Shown here: one piece after another, positions 24,118 to 33,300 of the stretch | How the letters are laid out: each line of letters begins with the position of its first letter | How positions within the stretch are numbered: the first letter of the stretch is position 1 | Assembly (NCBI GenBank): GCA_964388445.1 | Contig: CAYMAI010000014.1 | Coordinates: 1 to 38,080, forward strand | Source: CAYMAI01 sp964388445 | GTDB taxonomy: Bacteria > 4484-113 > JAGGVC01 | Reading direction: 5' to 3' | Length of the DNA stretch: 38,080 nucleotides | The notes under the pieces: model-generated | The model's input: the letters and a program-made list of their open reading frames with translations, nothing else | The model's database searches: none | Told to the model about the DNA's origin: nothing | Position numbers and translations under genes: made by a program

Positions 24118-24813
24118 ATGAAATGGACTTTGGCTTTTGCGTTATTGCTGGCGGTTTCGCTTTTCGGCGCGCCCGCCTCGGCGGACCACTTCAAGGGCAC
24201 CGTGCTCTTTTCCGACGGCAGGCTGGACTATGCGACGGTGAGTTTGGGCGATACTCATAGCGACGCATATCTTTCGTACTATCGCGGAAGCGTGCCGGGC
24301 TATCGAGGAACGCTTTTGTACGACCCGTATAACCGCATTTGGGTCGCCGGCCCGATCAGATACCGCCCCGCGACGTTCTATTTCGACGGCAGGAAGATTC
24401 GCGGCCGCGTGCGCGAGTTCGGCGACGGAACGAAGGATTCACGTTTCTTTTTCGGCGACAACGGCCACGTTTATCAGCGCGTCGACTATTACCGCTCGTA
24501 CGATTCGCATTCCCAAAAGGGCAAAGGAAGCAAAGGAAAGGGCAGAGGCAAAGACCGCGGCCGCGGACATGACAAAGTGAAGGCTTACAGCTTTTGGGTA
24601 GACTTGTCCGAACGAAGATTCGGCGACCCGGTTTACGTGGCATACGGCGAGGAGCGCCCGTCGCGCAGGGATTTGCAAAACTGCGCACGCGAATTATGGG
24701 CTTACGATTACGGCAACTGGCATGACTTTCATCCGGTAAGGCCGGTTAACCTCGACCCGCTACCCGACGAGGATAGGCTCTCGCTTGGATTTTCGATTTC
24801 GTTCAAACTTTAG
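24118..24813 (+). CDS. Secreted Tyr-rich protein with a basic Gly/Lys/Arg insert
   Basis: The 231-residue product has a clear signal peptide (MKWTLAFALLLAVSLFGAPASA, cut near ASA-DHF). The mature part is rich in Tyr, Asp, Phe and Arg, with short beta-like repeats such as YDPYNRIWVAGPIRY and FYFDGRKIRGRVREF. Around residues 126-152 sits a low-complexity basic stretch built from GKGSKGKGRGKDRGRGHDK. The last 15 residues (LSLGFSISFKL end) look like a C-terminal strand. I recognise no family. A very strong Shine-Dalgarno (AAGGAGGTG) precedes the ATG, which suggests high expression. A probable terminator follows at 24870. Confidence 0.7.
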   Translation: MKWTLAFALLLAVSLFGAPASADHFKGTVLFSDGRLDYATVSLGDTHSDAYLSYYRGSVPGYRGTLLYDPYNRIWVAGPIRYRPATFYFDGRKIRGRVREFGDGTKDSRFFFGDNGHVYQRVDYYRSYDSHSQKGKGSKGKGRGKDRGRGHDKVKAYSFWVDLSERRFGDPVYVAYGEERPSRRDLQNCARELWAYDYGNWHDFHPVRPVNLDPLPDEDRLSLGFSISFKL

Positions 24814-24869
24814 CCCGCTTTTCGTGATTTCGGCGGCTACCCTCTTCCGCCGGTGAATTCGCTTTTTAA

Positions 24870-24907
24870 GGCTCCGTCCGGCTCCGGGCGGAGCCGCTGT
24901 CGGTTTT
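24870..24907 (+). terminator. Probable terminator after the secreted Tyr-rich protein gene
   Basis: GGCTCCGTCCG pairs with CGGGCGGAGCC (one T-G) around GCTC. The T-run (four T) starts eight bases after the stem, so it is not ideal. Confidence 0.5.
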
Positions 24908-24939
24908 AATCGCGTGAATTCGAATGAACGGCGAAAGCA

Positions 24940-25473
24940 CTACTCCTGCACGTCGGGCACGTAAAGCGGACTCCAGTATTCCACGCCGTTCAAGATTTCC
25001 TTTTTCATTTTGTTTGCGAATTTCCAGCCGTAAGTATCCATTCCGAATTTCTTTTTGGGGCCGTCAACCGCGCCGGTGCCGTTCACTTTGGAGATTGTTG
25101 CAGCTTGATCGTTGTCCTCGTTCGCATCTATGTAAAGAAGCTGACCCTCAGGCGCTTTCTGTCCAAATTGAAGCACCGCAAGATCCGATTCGTCGTCGTG
25201 CTGTTCCATCGCGTTGCGTGCCTTGATGTAGGTTATTGACGGGACGACATCGAAGCCGAAAAGGTTGCGGTTTTCCGTGAACCACGTATAGAAAAGAGCA
25301 AAAAGATCTTCGCTTCGGATGACGGCACCGTACCAAGGATTCTGTGCAGTGCCAAGCGCGTTCGTGCCTTCGGGCGGATCGGGCTCGTCTACGTGTGGAA
25401 TTAGATTCCGATTTGCCGTTTCCTTAGGGCGCAATTCGTTTGTCCCCGTCGTTTCCAAGATTACGTCAGCCAT
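24940..25473 (-). CDS. Unknown protein downstream of a dockerin/PKD lipoprotein
   Basis: The 177-residue product has no signal peptide and no membrane helix. It is acidic, with an N-terminus that looks extended (MADVILETTGTNELRPKETA), a central aromatic part (DLFALFYTWFTENRNLFGF) and a C-terminus ending NGVEYWSPLYVPDVQE. I recognise no family. A GGGAGGT site lies before the ATG. It follows the lipoprotein gene by 50 bases on the same strand and so is probably in its operon, but without a signal peptide it would remain in the cytosol unless secreted by another route. Confidence 0.65.
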   Translation of the reverse strand: MADVILETTGTNELRPKETANRNLIPHVDEPDPPEGTNALGTAQNPWYGAVIRSEDLFALFYTWFTENRNLFGFDVVPSITYIKARNAMEQHDDESDLAVLQFGQKAPEGQLLYIDANEDNDQAATISKVNGTGAVDGPKKKFGMDTYGWKFANKMKKEILNGVEYWSPLYVPDVQE

Positions 25474-25523
25474 TTCAAACCTCCCAAAACTAAAGTTATA
25501 TTGCTTCCCTTACGGGTTGAAGC

Positions 25524-27905
25524 CTAGTTATATCTCCTTGCGAGATAGAAATACCTCCGGATTCCTTCCTCCGTATCGCAACTCAAGAAAAAATGCATAT
25601 CTTTCTTGCCGTCCATAAACACGGCGGAACCCGACAAGCTGCTTACGAAAGGCACATATACAGTCTCCTTGAACCATTCGTCCTCCTCATGCAAGTATAT
25701 CCTGAATAGCCGAGGTTTGTCAAGAAAAATCGCAAATCCCTGAAGTTTTCCGTCCGGGGATGCGAACCCCATTAGCCTTCTTGCATACGTGGAATCGTCG
25801 TCTCTGGGCGAAATCAGCTGTTGAGACGTCCAATAATGGACTTGTTGTTCGGAGTATATTACCTTGTTAGCCCCTATTCCTGGGTAATACTCCGCGATGA
25901 TTCCAAAGCCCGCTAAAGTCGGCAGAATTGTTACGTCCGTGTATGCGATATTTAATGGCACCATTTCAACGAGTTCGTTTATCCATCCGCCCGAGTCCTT
26001 AAAACTGAACCAAACATTGTTGCCGCTTGAGGCGCAGGCAATCCGCCCTTCTGGATCCACAATAATGCTTGTAGCTGCTTTATTGGGAATCGGCACTTCG
26101 ACCCAATCGAATCCAGGAAATTCATATCTTCCTGCAAATACCTTGTTGCCCGCGGCAATACCCGTCGCTAGTACAAGCGCGTAAACGGTATTGTCAGGCC
26201 CGACCGTTGCGGATTTGAGAATTTTCGTCCCAGGGCCCGGTGCCGCATTCGCGATTATTGTCTGAATTGTTTCGTCGCGTCTGCATTCTTCGATGAATCC
26301 CGTGGATGGTCTATAAAACCATGCGGTACCGTCGGGCGACATCCCCGCGTATAGGGCTTCTCCAGGAGCGCTGGTTTGGAATTCCGTTATTCTCCAGTTC
26401 TCCGCATCGTTTAAAATCGCATATCCCACCCTTGAAGGGCTGCTCTTTCCATAGGCAAACCCCGGTCGCCTTGTGAAAGGGTCCTCGAAGGCTCCTTTAA
26501 TCGTAAATCCCGTTGGATATACAATTTCCTTTAGCTCCCACTTTTCGTTCGGGAAAACGATAATCTCGTCCGTTTGCGCATCTGCCGTTCTTCCCGCTTC
26601 GTCGGTTACTCTTAGCCGCGCGCGCCATACCCCGCCTTCGTACGTATACGTCGCGTTCGCGGGCGTCGCGCTCTCATAGTCGTACGTTCCATCGCCGTCG
26701 AAGTCCCATTCGTATTTTTCAATCGCGCCGTTCGGACTGTAAGAATTCACGCATATAAAATGCACCTCCAGCGGCGCATCGCCAGTAATAGGCCACGCCT
26801 GTGCGATCGGAACTGGCGGATTATACGGCTCCTCGAATACCGTATATTCGAATTCAATCATGTCCGCGCCCGCATAATTGGAAACCGTAAGAGTGCCCGT
26901 GTATAAACCAGGCTGACCGAACAGAACCGTTGGAGATTCGCCATAAGAAAACGCGGGAAGCGCGCCGCCGCCGAAATTCCACTCGTACATAAGCGGCAAA
27001 TCTCCGCTCAGCGCCGCTTTGAATTGTGCGAACTTTCCGGTTATCGCGGAAGGTATATCTATGCCGTATATCACCGGCGCTTCCGTTTCACTTATTACCG
27101 CGAAGTTGCTCATAGTTCCCATATTTCCATCGCGATCCGCGGCGCGCACGGCAATAATATTGCGCGCTCCGCCCGGAAGTTCCAACTCGAACTTCAAGGG
27201 GAACTCCGCGCCGTCCGGCATACTTACTCGCGCGATTTCCGTCCATTCGCTTGCGGGCGCTTGCGCGTAAAACGCGCTTACTATTGCATATTCTGCGACG
27301 TCGTTTGAATAATTAATCGCGACTGTCGTCACGTCGGATATTCCAATCTCGCCGTTTTTATCGCCGTCTATCCACGCGAGCCTGTGATTTTCCAGCCCTT
27401 CAGGAGTTTCGATATCGCCGGTGGGTTTTCCCTCGCCGTCGTATTCGATCGTCTTGCCGAAGTTCAGCGCGATTGCGGTTATGTCCGCGATGCCGACTTC
27501 GCCGGAAAGGTCGTAATCGCCGAGGTTTTTGTACGTCCACGAGATAAGCCCCGTCGCGGAGTCGAATTTGAAATCGTCAACGCGCCCCGCGTCCTGCCCA
27601 GGCACCGCATTCGCTGTTCGATTCGATTGTGCGCGTTCGAGTTCGATTATGAACGCTTTACCCAGCGCGTCCCAAACAGTTTCGTCAGCGCCCACCGGCA
27701 TAGGCGCGGATTCCAATTCCGCTTTCACGGCGGATAAATCAAGCGGCATTCCCTGCGGCGGCCCGCCTTCGGATTCCGCGCCGATGGATCCCGCGCGCGA
27801 AGCGCACGATGAAAAGGTAATCGGAACGAGTGCGAGCAATGCCGCAAGCAGCGCAATAGCTAAAATAGATCCGAAATCCGAACCAGTTTTTTTTGTCAAT
27901 TTCAT
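25524..27905 (-). CDS. Lipoprotein with dockerin-like EF-hand pair and two PKD domains
   Basis: From the ATG at 27905 (GGGG eight bases upstream) the product is 793 residues. It has a lipobox near ITFSSC, then a short helical region. Two calcium-loop units follow, GDYDLSGEVGIADITAIALN and IDGDKNGEIGISDVTTVAIN, which resemble the duplicated EF-hand of type I dockerins or calcium-binding cohesin partners. A beta domain comes next, and then two PKD units (around YEWNFGGG, and around KYEWDFDGDGTYDYES). The last 330 residues form weak repeats with alternating Gly and aromatic strands, probably a propeller. The EF-hand pair sits near the N-terminus, whereas dockerins are normally C-terminal. It shares this layout with the gene at 33513-36119. 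Function is unknown; surface binding is likely. Confidence 0.8.
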   Translation of the reverse strand: MKLTKKTGSDFGSILAIALLAALLALVPITFSSCASRAGSIGAESEGGPPQGMPLDLSAVKAELESAPMPVGADETVWDALGKAFIIELERAQSNRTANAVPGQDAGRVDDFKFDSATGLISWTYKNLGDYDLSGEVGIADITAIALNFGKTIEYDGEGKPTGDIETPEGLENHRLAWIDGDKNGEIGISDVTTVAINYSNDVAEYAIVSAFYAQAPASEWTEIARVSMPDGAEFPLKFELELPGGARNIIAVRAADRDGNMGTMSNFAVISETEAPVIYGIDIPSAITGKFAQFKAALSGDLPLMYEWNFGGGALPAFSYGESPTVLFGQPGLYTGTLTVSNYAGADMIEFEYTVFEEPYNPPVPIAQAWPITGDAPLEVHFICVNSYSPNGAIEKYEWDFDGDGTYDYESATPANATYTYEGGVWRARLRVTDEAGRTADAQTDEIIVFPNEKWELKEIVYPTGFTIKGAFEDPFTRRPGFAYGKSSPSRVGYAILNDAENWRITEFQTSAPGEALYAGMSPDGTAWFYRPSTGFIEECRRDETIQTIIANAAPGPGTKILKSATVGPDNTVYALVLATGIAAGNKVFAGRYEFPGFDWVEVPIPNKAATSIIVDPEGRIACASSGNNVWFSFKDSGGWINELVEMVPLNIAYTDVTILPTLAGFGIIAEYYPGIGANKVIYSEQQVHYWTSQQLISPRDDDSTYARRLMGFASPDGKLQGFAIFLDKPRLFRIYLHEEDEWFKETVYVPFVSSLSGSAVFMDGKKDMHFFLSCDTEEGIRRYFYLARRYN

Positions 27906-28043
27906 TCTATTTTCCCCACAAAACTCAGTTGCGGCTCCAGCGCACAATCGCCGAACGGGCGAATGGCGAGCGAGTGCCAAGTTAATTGTACCAGCGATAC
28001 GGCCGAATTCAGAGTTAATCCCGATAAAGGCAGCCTATGGCGG

Positions 28044-28049
28044 TATAAT
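28044..28049 (+). promoter_or_regulatory. -10 box of a leaderless promoter for dapF
   Basis: TATAAT ends seven bases before the GTG at 28057. The hexamer at 17 bases is CCGATA, a weak -35. Confidence 0.5.
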
Positions 28050-28056
28050 CCTTCCG

Positions 28057-28965
28057 GTGATATTCGAATTCTGGAAAATGCACGGGCTCGGCAACGACTT
28101 CGCCGTGCTCGACGGACTCGGCGATTCAGCCGAAGCGCGGCAAGTTCGCGGCGAGGCGGACGCGCTCTCGCGCACGGCGCGCGCCCTTTGCGACAGGCAC
28201 TTCGGCATAGGCGCGGACGGGATAATCGCCGTCCTGCCGTCCGAAACGGCCGATTTCAAAATGCATTACGTAAACTCCGACGGCAGCGTCTCGCCGATGT
28301 GCGGAAACGGCATCCGCTGCGCTGCAAAATTCGTGTTCGACCGGGGTATCCTGAATGCCGAATCTCTGGCCGTCGAGACCGGCGCAGGCGTCGTGGCAAT
28401 CGAGCTTTCGGTTATCGGCGGAAGCGTCGCGGGCGTGACCGTGGATATGGGCGCGCCGGATTTTCGAGCGGCGTCGCTGCCCGCTATTTTTCCCGGCGGC
28501 GCGGAAACCCTCATCGAAGGCGAGCTCAAAGTGGACGGCGAAAATATGACGCTCACCTGTCTTTCGATGGGCAATCCGCACTGCGTCCACTTCATAGACC
28601 GCCAGATTTCGGTTGCGGACTTTCCGGTGCACCGCATCGGCAGAATCCTGGAAAATATGACGGACGTTTTCCCGCAGCGTGTGAATGCGGGCTTCGCGAA
28701 GGCGCACGACGGCGACAGAATGGATTTGCGCGTCTTCGAGCGCGGCTGCGGCGAGACGATGGCGTGCGGCTCCGGCGCGTGCGCGGCGGTGGCGGCGGGT
28801 ATCGCCGGCGGCAGGCTTTCGGCGGGCGTGCCGGTCGCGGTCACTTTGCCCGGCGGCGTGCTCGAAATTTCGTGGAGCGGCAAAGACGCGGACGGCATTT
28901 CGATGTTCGGCCCGGCGGTCAAGGCGTACGAAGGCGTTTTCGACCTTAACGATTACGCCCGATGA
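28057..28965 (+). CDS. dapF: Diaminopimelate epimerase
   Basis: This 302-residue enzyme interconverts LL- and meso-diaminopimelate in the lysine and peptidoglycan pathway. Both catalytic cysteines are in their motifs: MCGNGIRC in the first half and ERGCGETMACGSGACA in the second. The opening 'F.KMHGLGNDF' is also typical. The GTG at 28057 starts the conserved segment; the frame runs open back to 27529, but the extension overlaps the divergent lipoprotein gene and has no DapF similarity. No Shine-Dalgarno is present; a TATAAT box lies seven bases before the GTG, so the mRNA is probably leaderless. The exonuclease gene follows 16 bases later, with its own promoter inside the end of dapF. Confidence 0.95.
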   Translation: MIFEFWKMHGLGNDFAVLDGLGDSAEARQVRGEADALSRTARALCDRHFGIGADGIIAVLPSETADFKMHYVNSDGSVSPMCGNGIRCAAKFVFDRGILNAESLAVETGAGVVAIELSVIGGSVAGVTVDMGAPDFRAASLPAIFPGGAETLIEGELKVDGENMTLTCLSMGNPHCVHFIDRQISVADFPVHRIGRILENMTDVFPQRVNAGFAKAHDGDRMDLRVFERGCGETMACGSGACAAVAAGIAGGRLSAGVPVAVTLPGGVLEISWSGKDADGISMFGPAVKAYEGVFDLNDYAR

Positions 28966-28974
28966 TGCTATTCT
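28946..28974 (+). promoter_or_regulatory. Promoter inside the 3' end of dapF giving a leaderless exonuclease mRNA
   Basis: TTAACG (28946-28951), 17 bases, TATTCT (28969-28974), then seven bases to the ATG at 28982. There is no Shine-Dalgarno site. Confidence 0.55.
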
Positions 28975-28981
28975 TTCCCCG

Positions 28982-29863
28982 ATGAACCTTTTCGAAAAAC
29001 CCGTAATGCTGGTTGACGCGACCGGGCTTATCTTCCGGGCGTATTACAGCATCCCGCCCACGCTGAGCGCGCCCGACGGCACGGTTACGAACGCGGTGCA
29101 CGGCGTGCTCGGAAGCGTGATAAAGCTGGAGGAAGAAGTTTCGCCCACGGCGTCCGCGATGATTTTCGACGCGGGGAGGCGGACGTTTCGCACCGAGATT
29201 TTTCCCGCGTACAAGGCCCAGCGCCCGGAGCCGCCTGACGAACTTCGGCCGCAGTTCGCGCTCACCATCGAGCTTGCACGCGCTCTCGGCGTGCCGACGC
29301 TCGTCGAAGAAGGCGTGGAGGCCGACGACCTTATCGCCAGCTGCGCGATGGCGGCCGCAAGGCGCGGCCATCCGGTCACGGTGCTCACTAGCGACCGCGA
29401 CCTGTTGCAGATTCTCGACACGGACGGCGTAAGCGTGTGGTTTCCCGTAAAGGGCGGGAAAAACCGCGAGTTCGAAAAATGGGACAGGGCGAGGTTTGTC
29501 GCGGAGTACGGATTTCCGCCGGAAAAACTGACGGACTATAAGGCGCTTCGGGGCGACCCAAGCGACAACATACCGGGCGTCGCGGGCATCGGCGAAAAAA
29601 CCGGAATGGGGCTGATGCACGAGTTCGGCGGCATCGAGGGAATTTACGAAAGATTGGGCGAAATAAAACAGCAAAAAATCAGGGAAAAACTCGCCGCCGA
29701 GCGCGACAACGTTTTTCTATACCGCACTCTCGTGACGCTTCGCCGGGACGTCGAATGCGCCGAGGGGATCGACTGGGACGGGTTTCATCCGCTCAACCGC
29801 TCGTCCGCGGAATTCCGCGCGTTCGCGGAACGGCTGGGACTCAAACGGTATGTGCTGGGGTGA
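28982..29863 (+). CDS. Stand-alone 5'-3' exonuclease (DNA polymerase I N-domain type)
   Basis: The 293-residue protein matches the 5' nuclease domain of DNA polymerase I and ExoIX/Xni. Acidic metal ligands appear in MLVDATGLIFRAYY, FDAGRRTFRTE..YKAQRP, VEADDLIASCA and VLTSDRDLLQIL. The helix-three-turn-helix region is KLTDYKALRGDPSDNIPGVAGIG. The protein ends soon after this domain, so there is no polymerase part. It probably removes RNA primers or flaps, beside or in place of the Pol I domain; whether the genome also has a full PolA cannot be seen. The ATG has no ribosome site and a -10 box seven bases upstream. Confidence 0.92.
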   Translation: MNLFEKPVMLVDATGLIFRAYYSIPPTLSAPDGTVTNAVHGVLGSVIKLEEEVSPTASAMIFDAGRRTFRTEIFPAYKAQRPEPPDELRPQFALTIELARALGVPTLVEEGVEADDLIASCAMAAARRGHPVTVLTSDRDLLQILDTDGVSVWFPVKGGKNREFEKWDRARFVAEYGFPPEKLTDYKALRGDPSDNIPGVAGIGEKTGMGLMHEFGGIEGIYERLGEIKQQKIREKLAAERDNVFLYRTLVTLRRDVECAEGIDWDGFHPLNRSSAEFRAFAERLGLKRYVLG

Positions 29864-30041
29864 GTGCCGACGCTGCAGGCATCAAATGACGCAGGACTAC
29901 CATTTTGGCCGCATTCAAAATAGTTAAAAAAAACGCGGACAGGAATGGACGTGCATTTCGCGGATGTACTAAATGGGAGCAACACGGAAAAAGCGCAGTC
30001 GCAAAGCAATGAAATGCTTTGAACGCCTAAAACAAATCGGA

Positions 30042-33000
30042 TTAATCAAGTTTGACGATTGTTTTTGCTATTTCATCGATTTCACCAAGTTCCTCGTTAA
30101 GGACTTCTCTTGCGTTAGCACGCAGTACGGCGATTGACTTAGTTTTGCCCGGGCCGCCCTCGGCCTTCCACTTTTCGACTTTGGTCTCGCACCTTTTGGA
30201 CAGTTTCGCAAGCAAAACATGCTCCTCATTTTCGGGATTGAATTCCGGTATAGGCAGTTCTAAAACTTTTTTGTGTATATCCCTAGGACCCCATAGTCCC
30301 TTGCTTTGCATAGCCTTAATTGCCAAATTGACAGACGGGGCATTTAACACCGTACACAAATATCGCCCCTCTTGCCTAGTTTTCGGATAGTAGTAATATG
30401 TCTTAGTATCTGCTATAAAACCGTTTGAGACAAAGGGATGCGGCATACATCTCCATTCGCTTTCTTCTGCCAAACAAGAAGTCAAATTGGTTCCCGAGGT
30501 TGAATACAGCACTACACATTTAGTCTTCGGGTTTTGATAACTAATTTTATTTTGATAATTTAGCCAGTTTAATAAAGATGACGAATCTGCCTTATTTCCG
30601 CGCAATTCGCGCCAAAATTCCTCTGCATTTTCAATCCATTTTGCCAAATTATTGTAATGGTTACTTTTTGCGTCCTTTGCAGTAACTATTTTATACCTTT
30701 TTCCAAAGGGAAGTATAGGCAAGACGCATGTCCTGTACTGCATACATCCGAAAGGAAGCATATCAACGGAAAGAAGTGTGGAAAAAATAAATTTAAGTTC
30801 CATATTACCTTCCAATACCAAATGCTTATAAGGTTCCTTGCCTTCATTCGCAATTCTGCTTGCCGTTCGCACAAGCGGCGATAGGGCAAAGGTCCCAAGT
30901 CCGCTTGGCACAGGCTCTACAAACCAAAATGCACGAGGAACCAGACTTGCGCCTTGTTTGAACTTGTTGATGTAAAAGCTTGCCTTGCGAGCCTTCTGAG
31001 GCTTTTTCAATGACCAATAAGAGCGCTCTCCCATCTTTTGAAGCCAAAACTGCACATTGTCAATACTTAACTTTGTTTCCGCTGTGTTCAAAGCGCAGTT
31101 TTTCTTTGAAAGCACGCCAGAAAGCACTTCGCCGTCAATGGGAAGAGGGTCAATATCAATTCCGATTGGCTTTTCTTTTTTGGCAAATGCCACGCAACTC
31201 ACGGTGCTAAACAAAGGTGACACTTTTTCACAATCCCACAAGGCATCCCAATTTAACTTGAATTGCGGGTCGAACACGAATTTATAAGTTCGCTTTCGCA
31301 ACTCATCGTGCTGGTCACTTGTAAAAATACTTCTTGGCAATACGAACCCTACTCGACCTCCATGCTTCAAATACAAATCGCTTCCTCGAATCAAAAACAA
31401 AGTGCCAACCTCAAGGTGAGTGAGCAATTCAGCACGCCGTGTCAATAGATTATATGCAGACTTATTCGCAACAAGGGATTTTAAATATTCCTGATACTCT
31501 GGCTCTAATGAGCGGAGCACAATCCATGGAGGATTGCCAATAAGATAGTCAAAACGCCGGCGCAAGAAAAGTGGACGGTATGAATTCTTAAGAACGAATT
31601 TCCAAATAGTGTCACGATCGCTTGTGATAAATAATCGGAAAAGCTCTGCTAATGGGACTAATGAGCTCACAACCGCATATTCATTGGCAAGCTCAAAATT
31701 GCTTTGAGTTAGGAACTTCTGTAAATCAGTGCGCTTTACCTCGCTTCTGCTATGTGATTCCGCGTATTCCCCGCAGAGTGTTACTGCCTCATCGAATAGG
31801 GCAGGCGATTCGATAAGTCGGTCCGGTATTTCGACACGGTTGTTTTCCAAATGGAACCAATAGCCCGGAATCTGAGACTCAAGCGCGCCGTTGTTAACTT
31901 TAATCTTGGTTTCCGTGATAGCCTCAGGCGGTTTTATGCTGTCGCACAAATATACTGGGATATTAACCTTGCCTTTTGCAAAGCCCAAAGCACGGCCCAG
32001 CGCGAGTAAGTAGTTCATTTTGGCAATGATGACTGCGAGAGGGTGAATGTCCATCCCAACTACGCCGCTTAAAATATTTTCGACCGTCTGGTGCGATTCT
32101 CCCATTCGCGAAAGTTTTTCGCGAATCGTCAAATACAAAAACGTTCCAGAGCCGCAGGCAGGGTCCAGAAAACTACCTGCCGGATTTTCGTCCATAAATC
32201 GATTGATTATCCGGTGCGAAAGCCAGTCAGGTGTGTAAAACTCTCCTAAATCGTGTCGAGTTTCAGGGTCTACCAATTCTTGATAAAGCGACTTAAGCAC
32301 ATCTTCGGATAATTTAGAGAAGTCGTATTTATCGAGCAAACTCGAAAGCCGCTTGCAAATGACCAAAGCAACGGAAGCCGCTTCTTTCCTTGACGGCCAA
32401 GAGAAAAAATCCTCTTCCAGAAAGTTTTCGATTCCTCTGCTGGCGAAGAATTTGCCGCCAATTAGGTCTTTAACAAAGGTCTTGGTAAGGGACCTTGGCG
32501 AATCCTCCAGCTTAATCCACGCCATAAGTTTAGCAAGCATAGCAAGATATGTGTGTTTCACATAAAGTTCTATGCCAGCCACGCGCTCCCCGTAAACAAT
32601 GCGCAGGTATTTGTCCCAAGTGTCGTACAACACTTTGAACGCACTTTGTTCTCCTATTTCTGACCATAGTTCGTTTAACTCGCGCTCCGCTGTTAAGAAG
32701 GCATGGCTGAGAGGTCCAAAATCATGAACAATGCGCTCTGTCGTCGGTTCTTGCTGCTCGGTTCGCAAAAAGTACTTGTCAAGCCAATACATGACTTGGT
32801 CATATGTAGATATGTTCCAGTTACATTGCTCAATCAGCTTTAGCTCGATTTCGTCTGGCATCAGCTGAATGCCCGCGCCGCCTTTTGGCCTTGGCGAATA
32901 CGAATAAAATCTTTCTCCGTCGGTCGCCACGCAAAGGTAAGGCCTACGGTCTTCGAGGGATTCTTCGTTCCACCTGATTGCAGTATACTTTTGTAATTGC

Positions 33001-33287
33001 AATTGCGCTTCTTCAAGCTTGGCGGGCAACAAGCGCTCAAATTCGACAATGAGATTTCCAACTAGGCTGTCGGCACGGCCACGGAGGATGCAATCGTTTT
33101 TTTCTGTTTTTACGCCTGTTTTCAGCGAGAATTCGAGGCCTTGTACATAGCTTTCATAAAATTGGCAATCAGAACCAAGAAACTCCGCTAAAAACGTCGT
33201 GAATCGTTGCGAACGGCTTGCCTCGGTATTCAAAGTTTTGACCGATGCTTTATAGGCTTCAATGATTTCTTGTCTTGAAAGGGACAC
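30042..33287 (-). CDS. Large N6-adenine DNA methyltransferase, type IIG restriction-modification-like
   Basis: The product is 1081 residues. Residues 1-130 resemble a PD-(D/E)XK nuclease domain of HsdR or type IIG enzymes (RGRADSLVGNLIVEFERL, with D73 and E82, then QLQLQKYTAI), but the catalytic Lys position holds Glu84. A helical region follows. The gamma-type methyltransferase then has DLGEFYTPDWL, FLDPACGSGTFLYL (374-383, SAM binding), GMDIHPLAV and the catalytic IGNPPWIV (585-588). The last 300 residues should be the target-recognition part. The GTG at 33287 is chosen: a TATAAT box lies seven bases before it, whereas an upstream start at 33338 would place that box inside the gene. The region is clearly AT-richer than its flanks, and no partner gene is adjacent, which suggests transfer. 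Confidence 0.88.
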   Translation of the reverse strand: MSLSRQEIIEAYKASVKTLNTEASRSQRFTTFLAEFLGSDCQFYESYVQGLEFSLKTGVKTEKNDCILRGRADSLVGNLIVEFERLLPAKLEEAQLQLQKYTAIRWNEESLEDRRPYLCVATDGERFYSYSPRPKGGAGIQLMPDEIELKLIEQCNWNISTYDQVMYWLDKYFLRTEQQEPTTERIVHDFGPLSHAFLTAERELNELWSEIGEQSAFKVLYDTWDKYLRIVYGERVAGIELYVKHTYLAMLAKLMAWIKLEDSPRSLTKTFVKDLIGGKFFASRGIENFLEEDFFSWPSRKEAASVALVICKRLSSLLDKYDFSKLSEDVLKSLYQELVDPETRHDLGEFYTPDWLSHRIINRFMDENPAGSFLDPACGSGTFLYLTIREKLSRMGESHQTVENILSGVVGMDIHPLAVIIAKMNYLLALGRALGFAKGKVNIPVYLCDSIKPPEAITETKIKVNNGALESQIPGYWFHLENNRVEIPDRLIESPALFDEAVTLCGEYAESHSRSEVKRTDLQKFLTQSNFELANEYAVVSSLVPLAELFRLFITSDRDTIWKFVLKNSYRPLFLRRRFDYLIGNPPWIVLRSLEPEYQEYLKSLVANKSAYNLLTRRAELLTHLEVGTLFLIRGSDLYLKHGGRVGFVLPRSIFTSDQHDELRKRTYKFVFDPQFKLNWDALWDCEKVSPLFSTVSCVAFAKKEKPIGIDIDPLPIDGEVLSGVLSKKNCALNTAETKLSIDNVQFWLQKMGERSYWSLKKPQKARKASFYINKFKQGASLVPRAFWFVEPVPSGLGTFALSPLVRTASRIANEGKEPYKHLVLEGNMELKFIFSTLLSVDMLPFGCMQYRTCVLPILPFGKRYKIVTAKDAKSNHYNNLAKWIENAEEFWRELRGNKADSSSLLNWLNYQNKISYQNPKTKCVVLYSTSGTNLTSCLAEESEWRCMPHPFVSNGFIADTKTYYYYPKTRQEGRYLCTVLNAPSVNLAIKAMQSKGLWGPRDIHKKVLELPIPEFNPENEEHVLLAKLSKRCETKVEKWKAEGGPGKTKSIAVLRANAREVLNEELGEIDEIAKTIVKLD

Positions 33288-33294
33288 GGATTGG

Positions 33295-33300
33295 ATTATA
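33295..33300 (-). promoter_or_regulatory. -10 box of a leaderless promoter for the methyltransferase
   Basis: TATAAT ends seven bases before the GTG at 33287; the -35 is weak. Confidence 0.45.

Noticed and set aside
27963..28949. 328-residue plus-strand frame over dapF
   Set aside because: Arg-rich shadow of dapF, which has both catalytic cysteine motifs in the other frame.
29785..30009. 74-residue minus-strand frame between the exonuclease and methyltransferase genes
   Set aside because: It mostly overlaps the exonuclease gene in antisense and has no start signal; the 178-base gap shows nothing else but a weak CAAAGCA/TGCTTTG hairpin.
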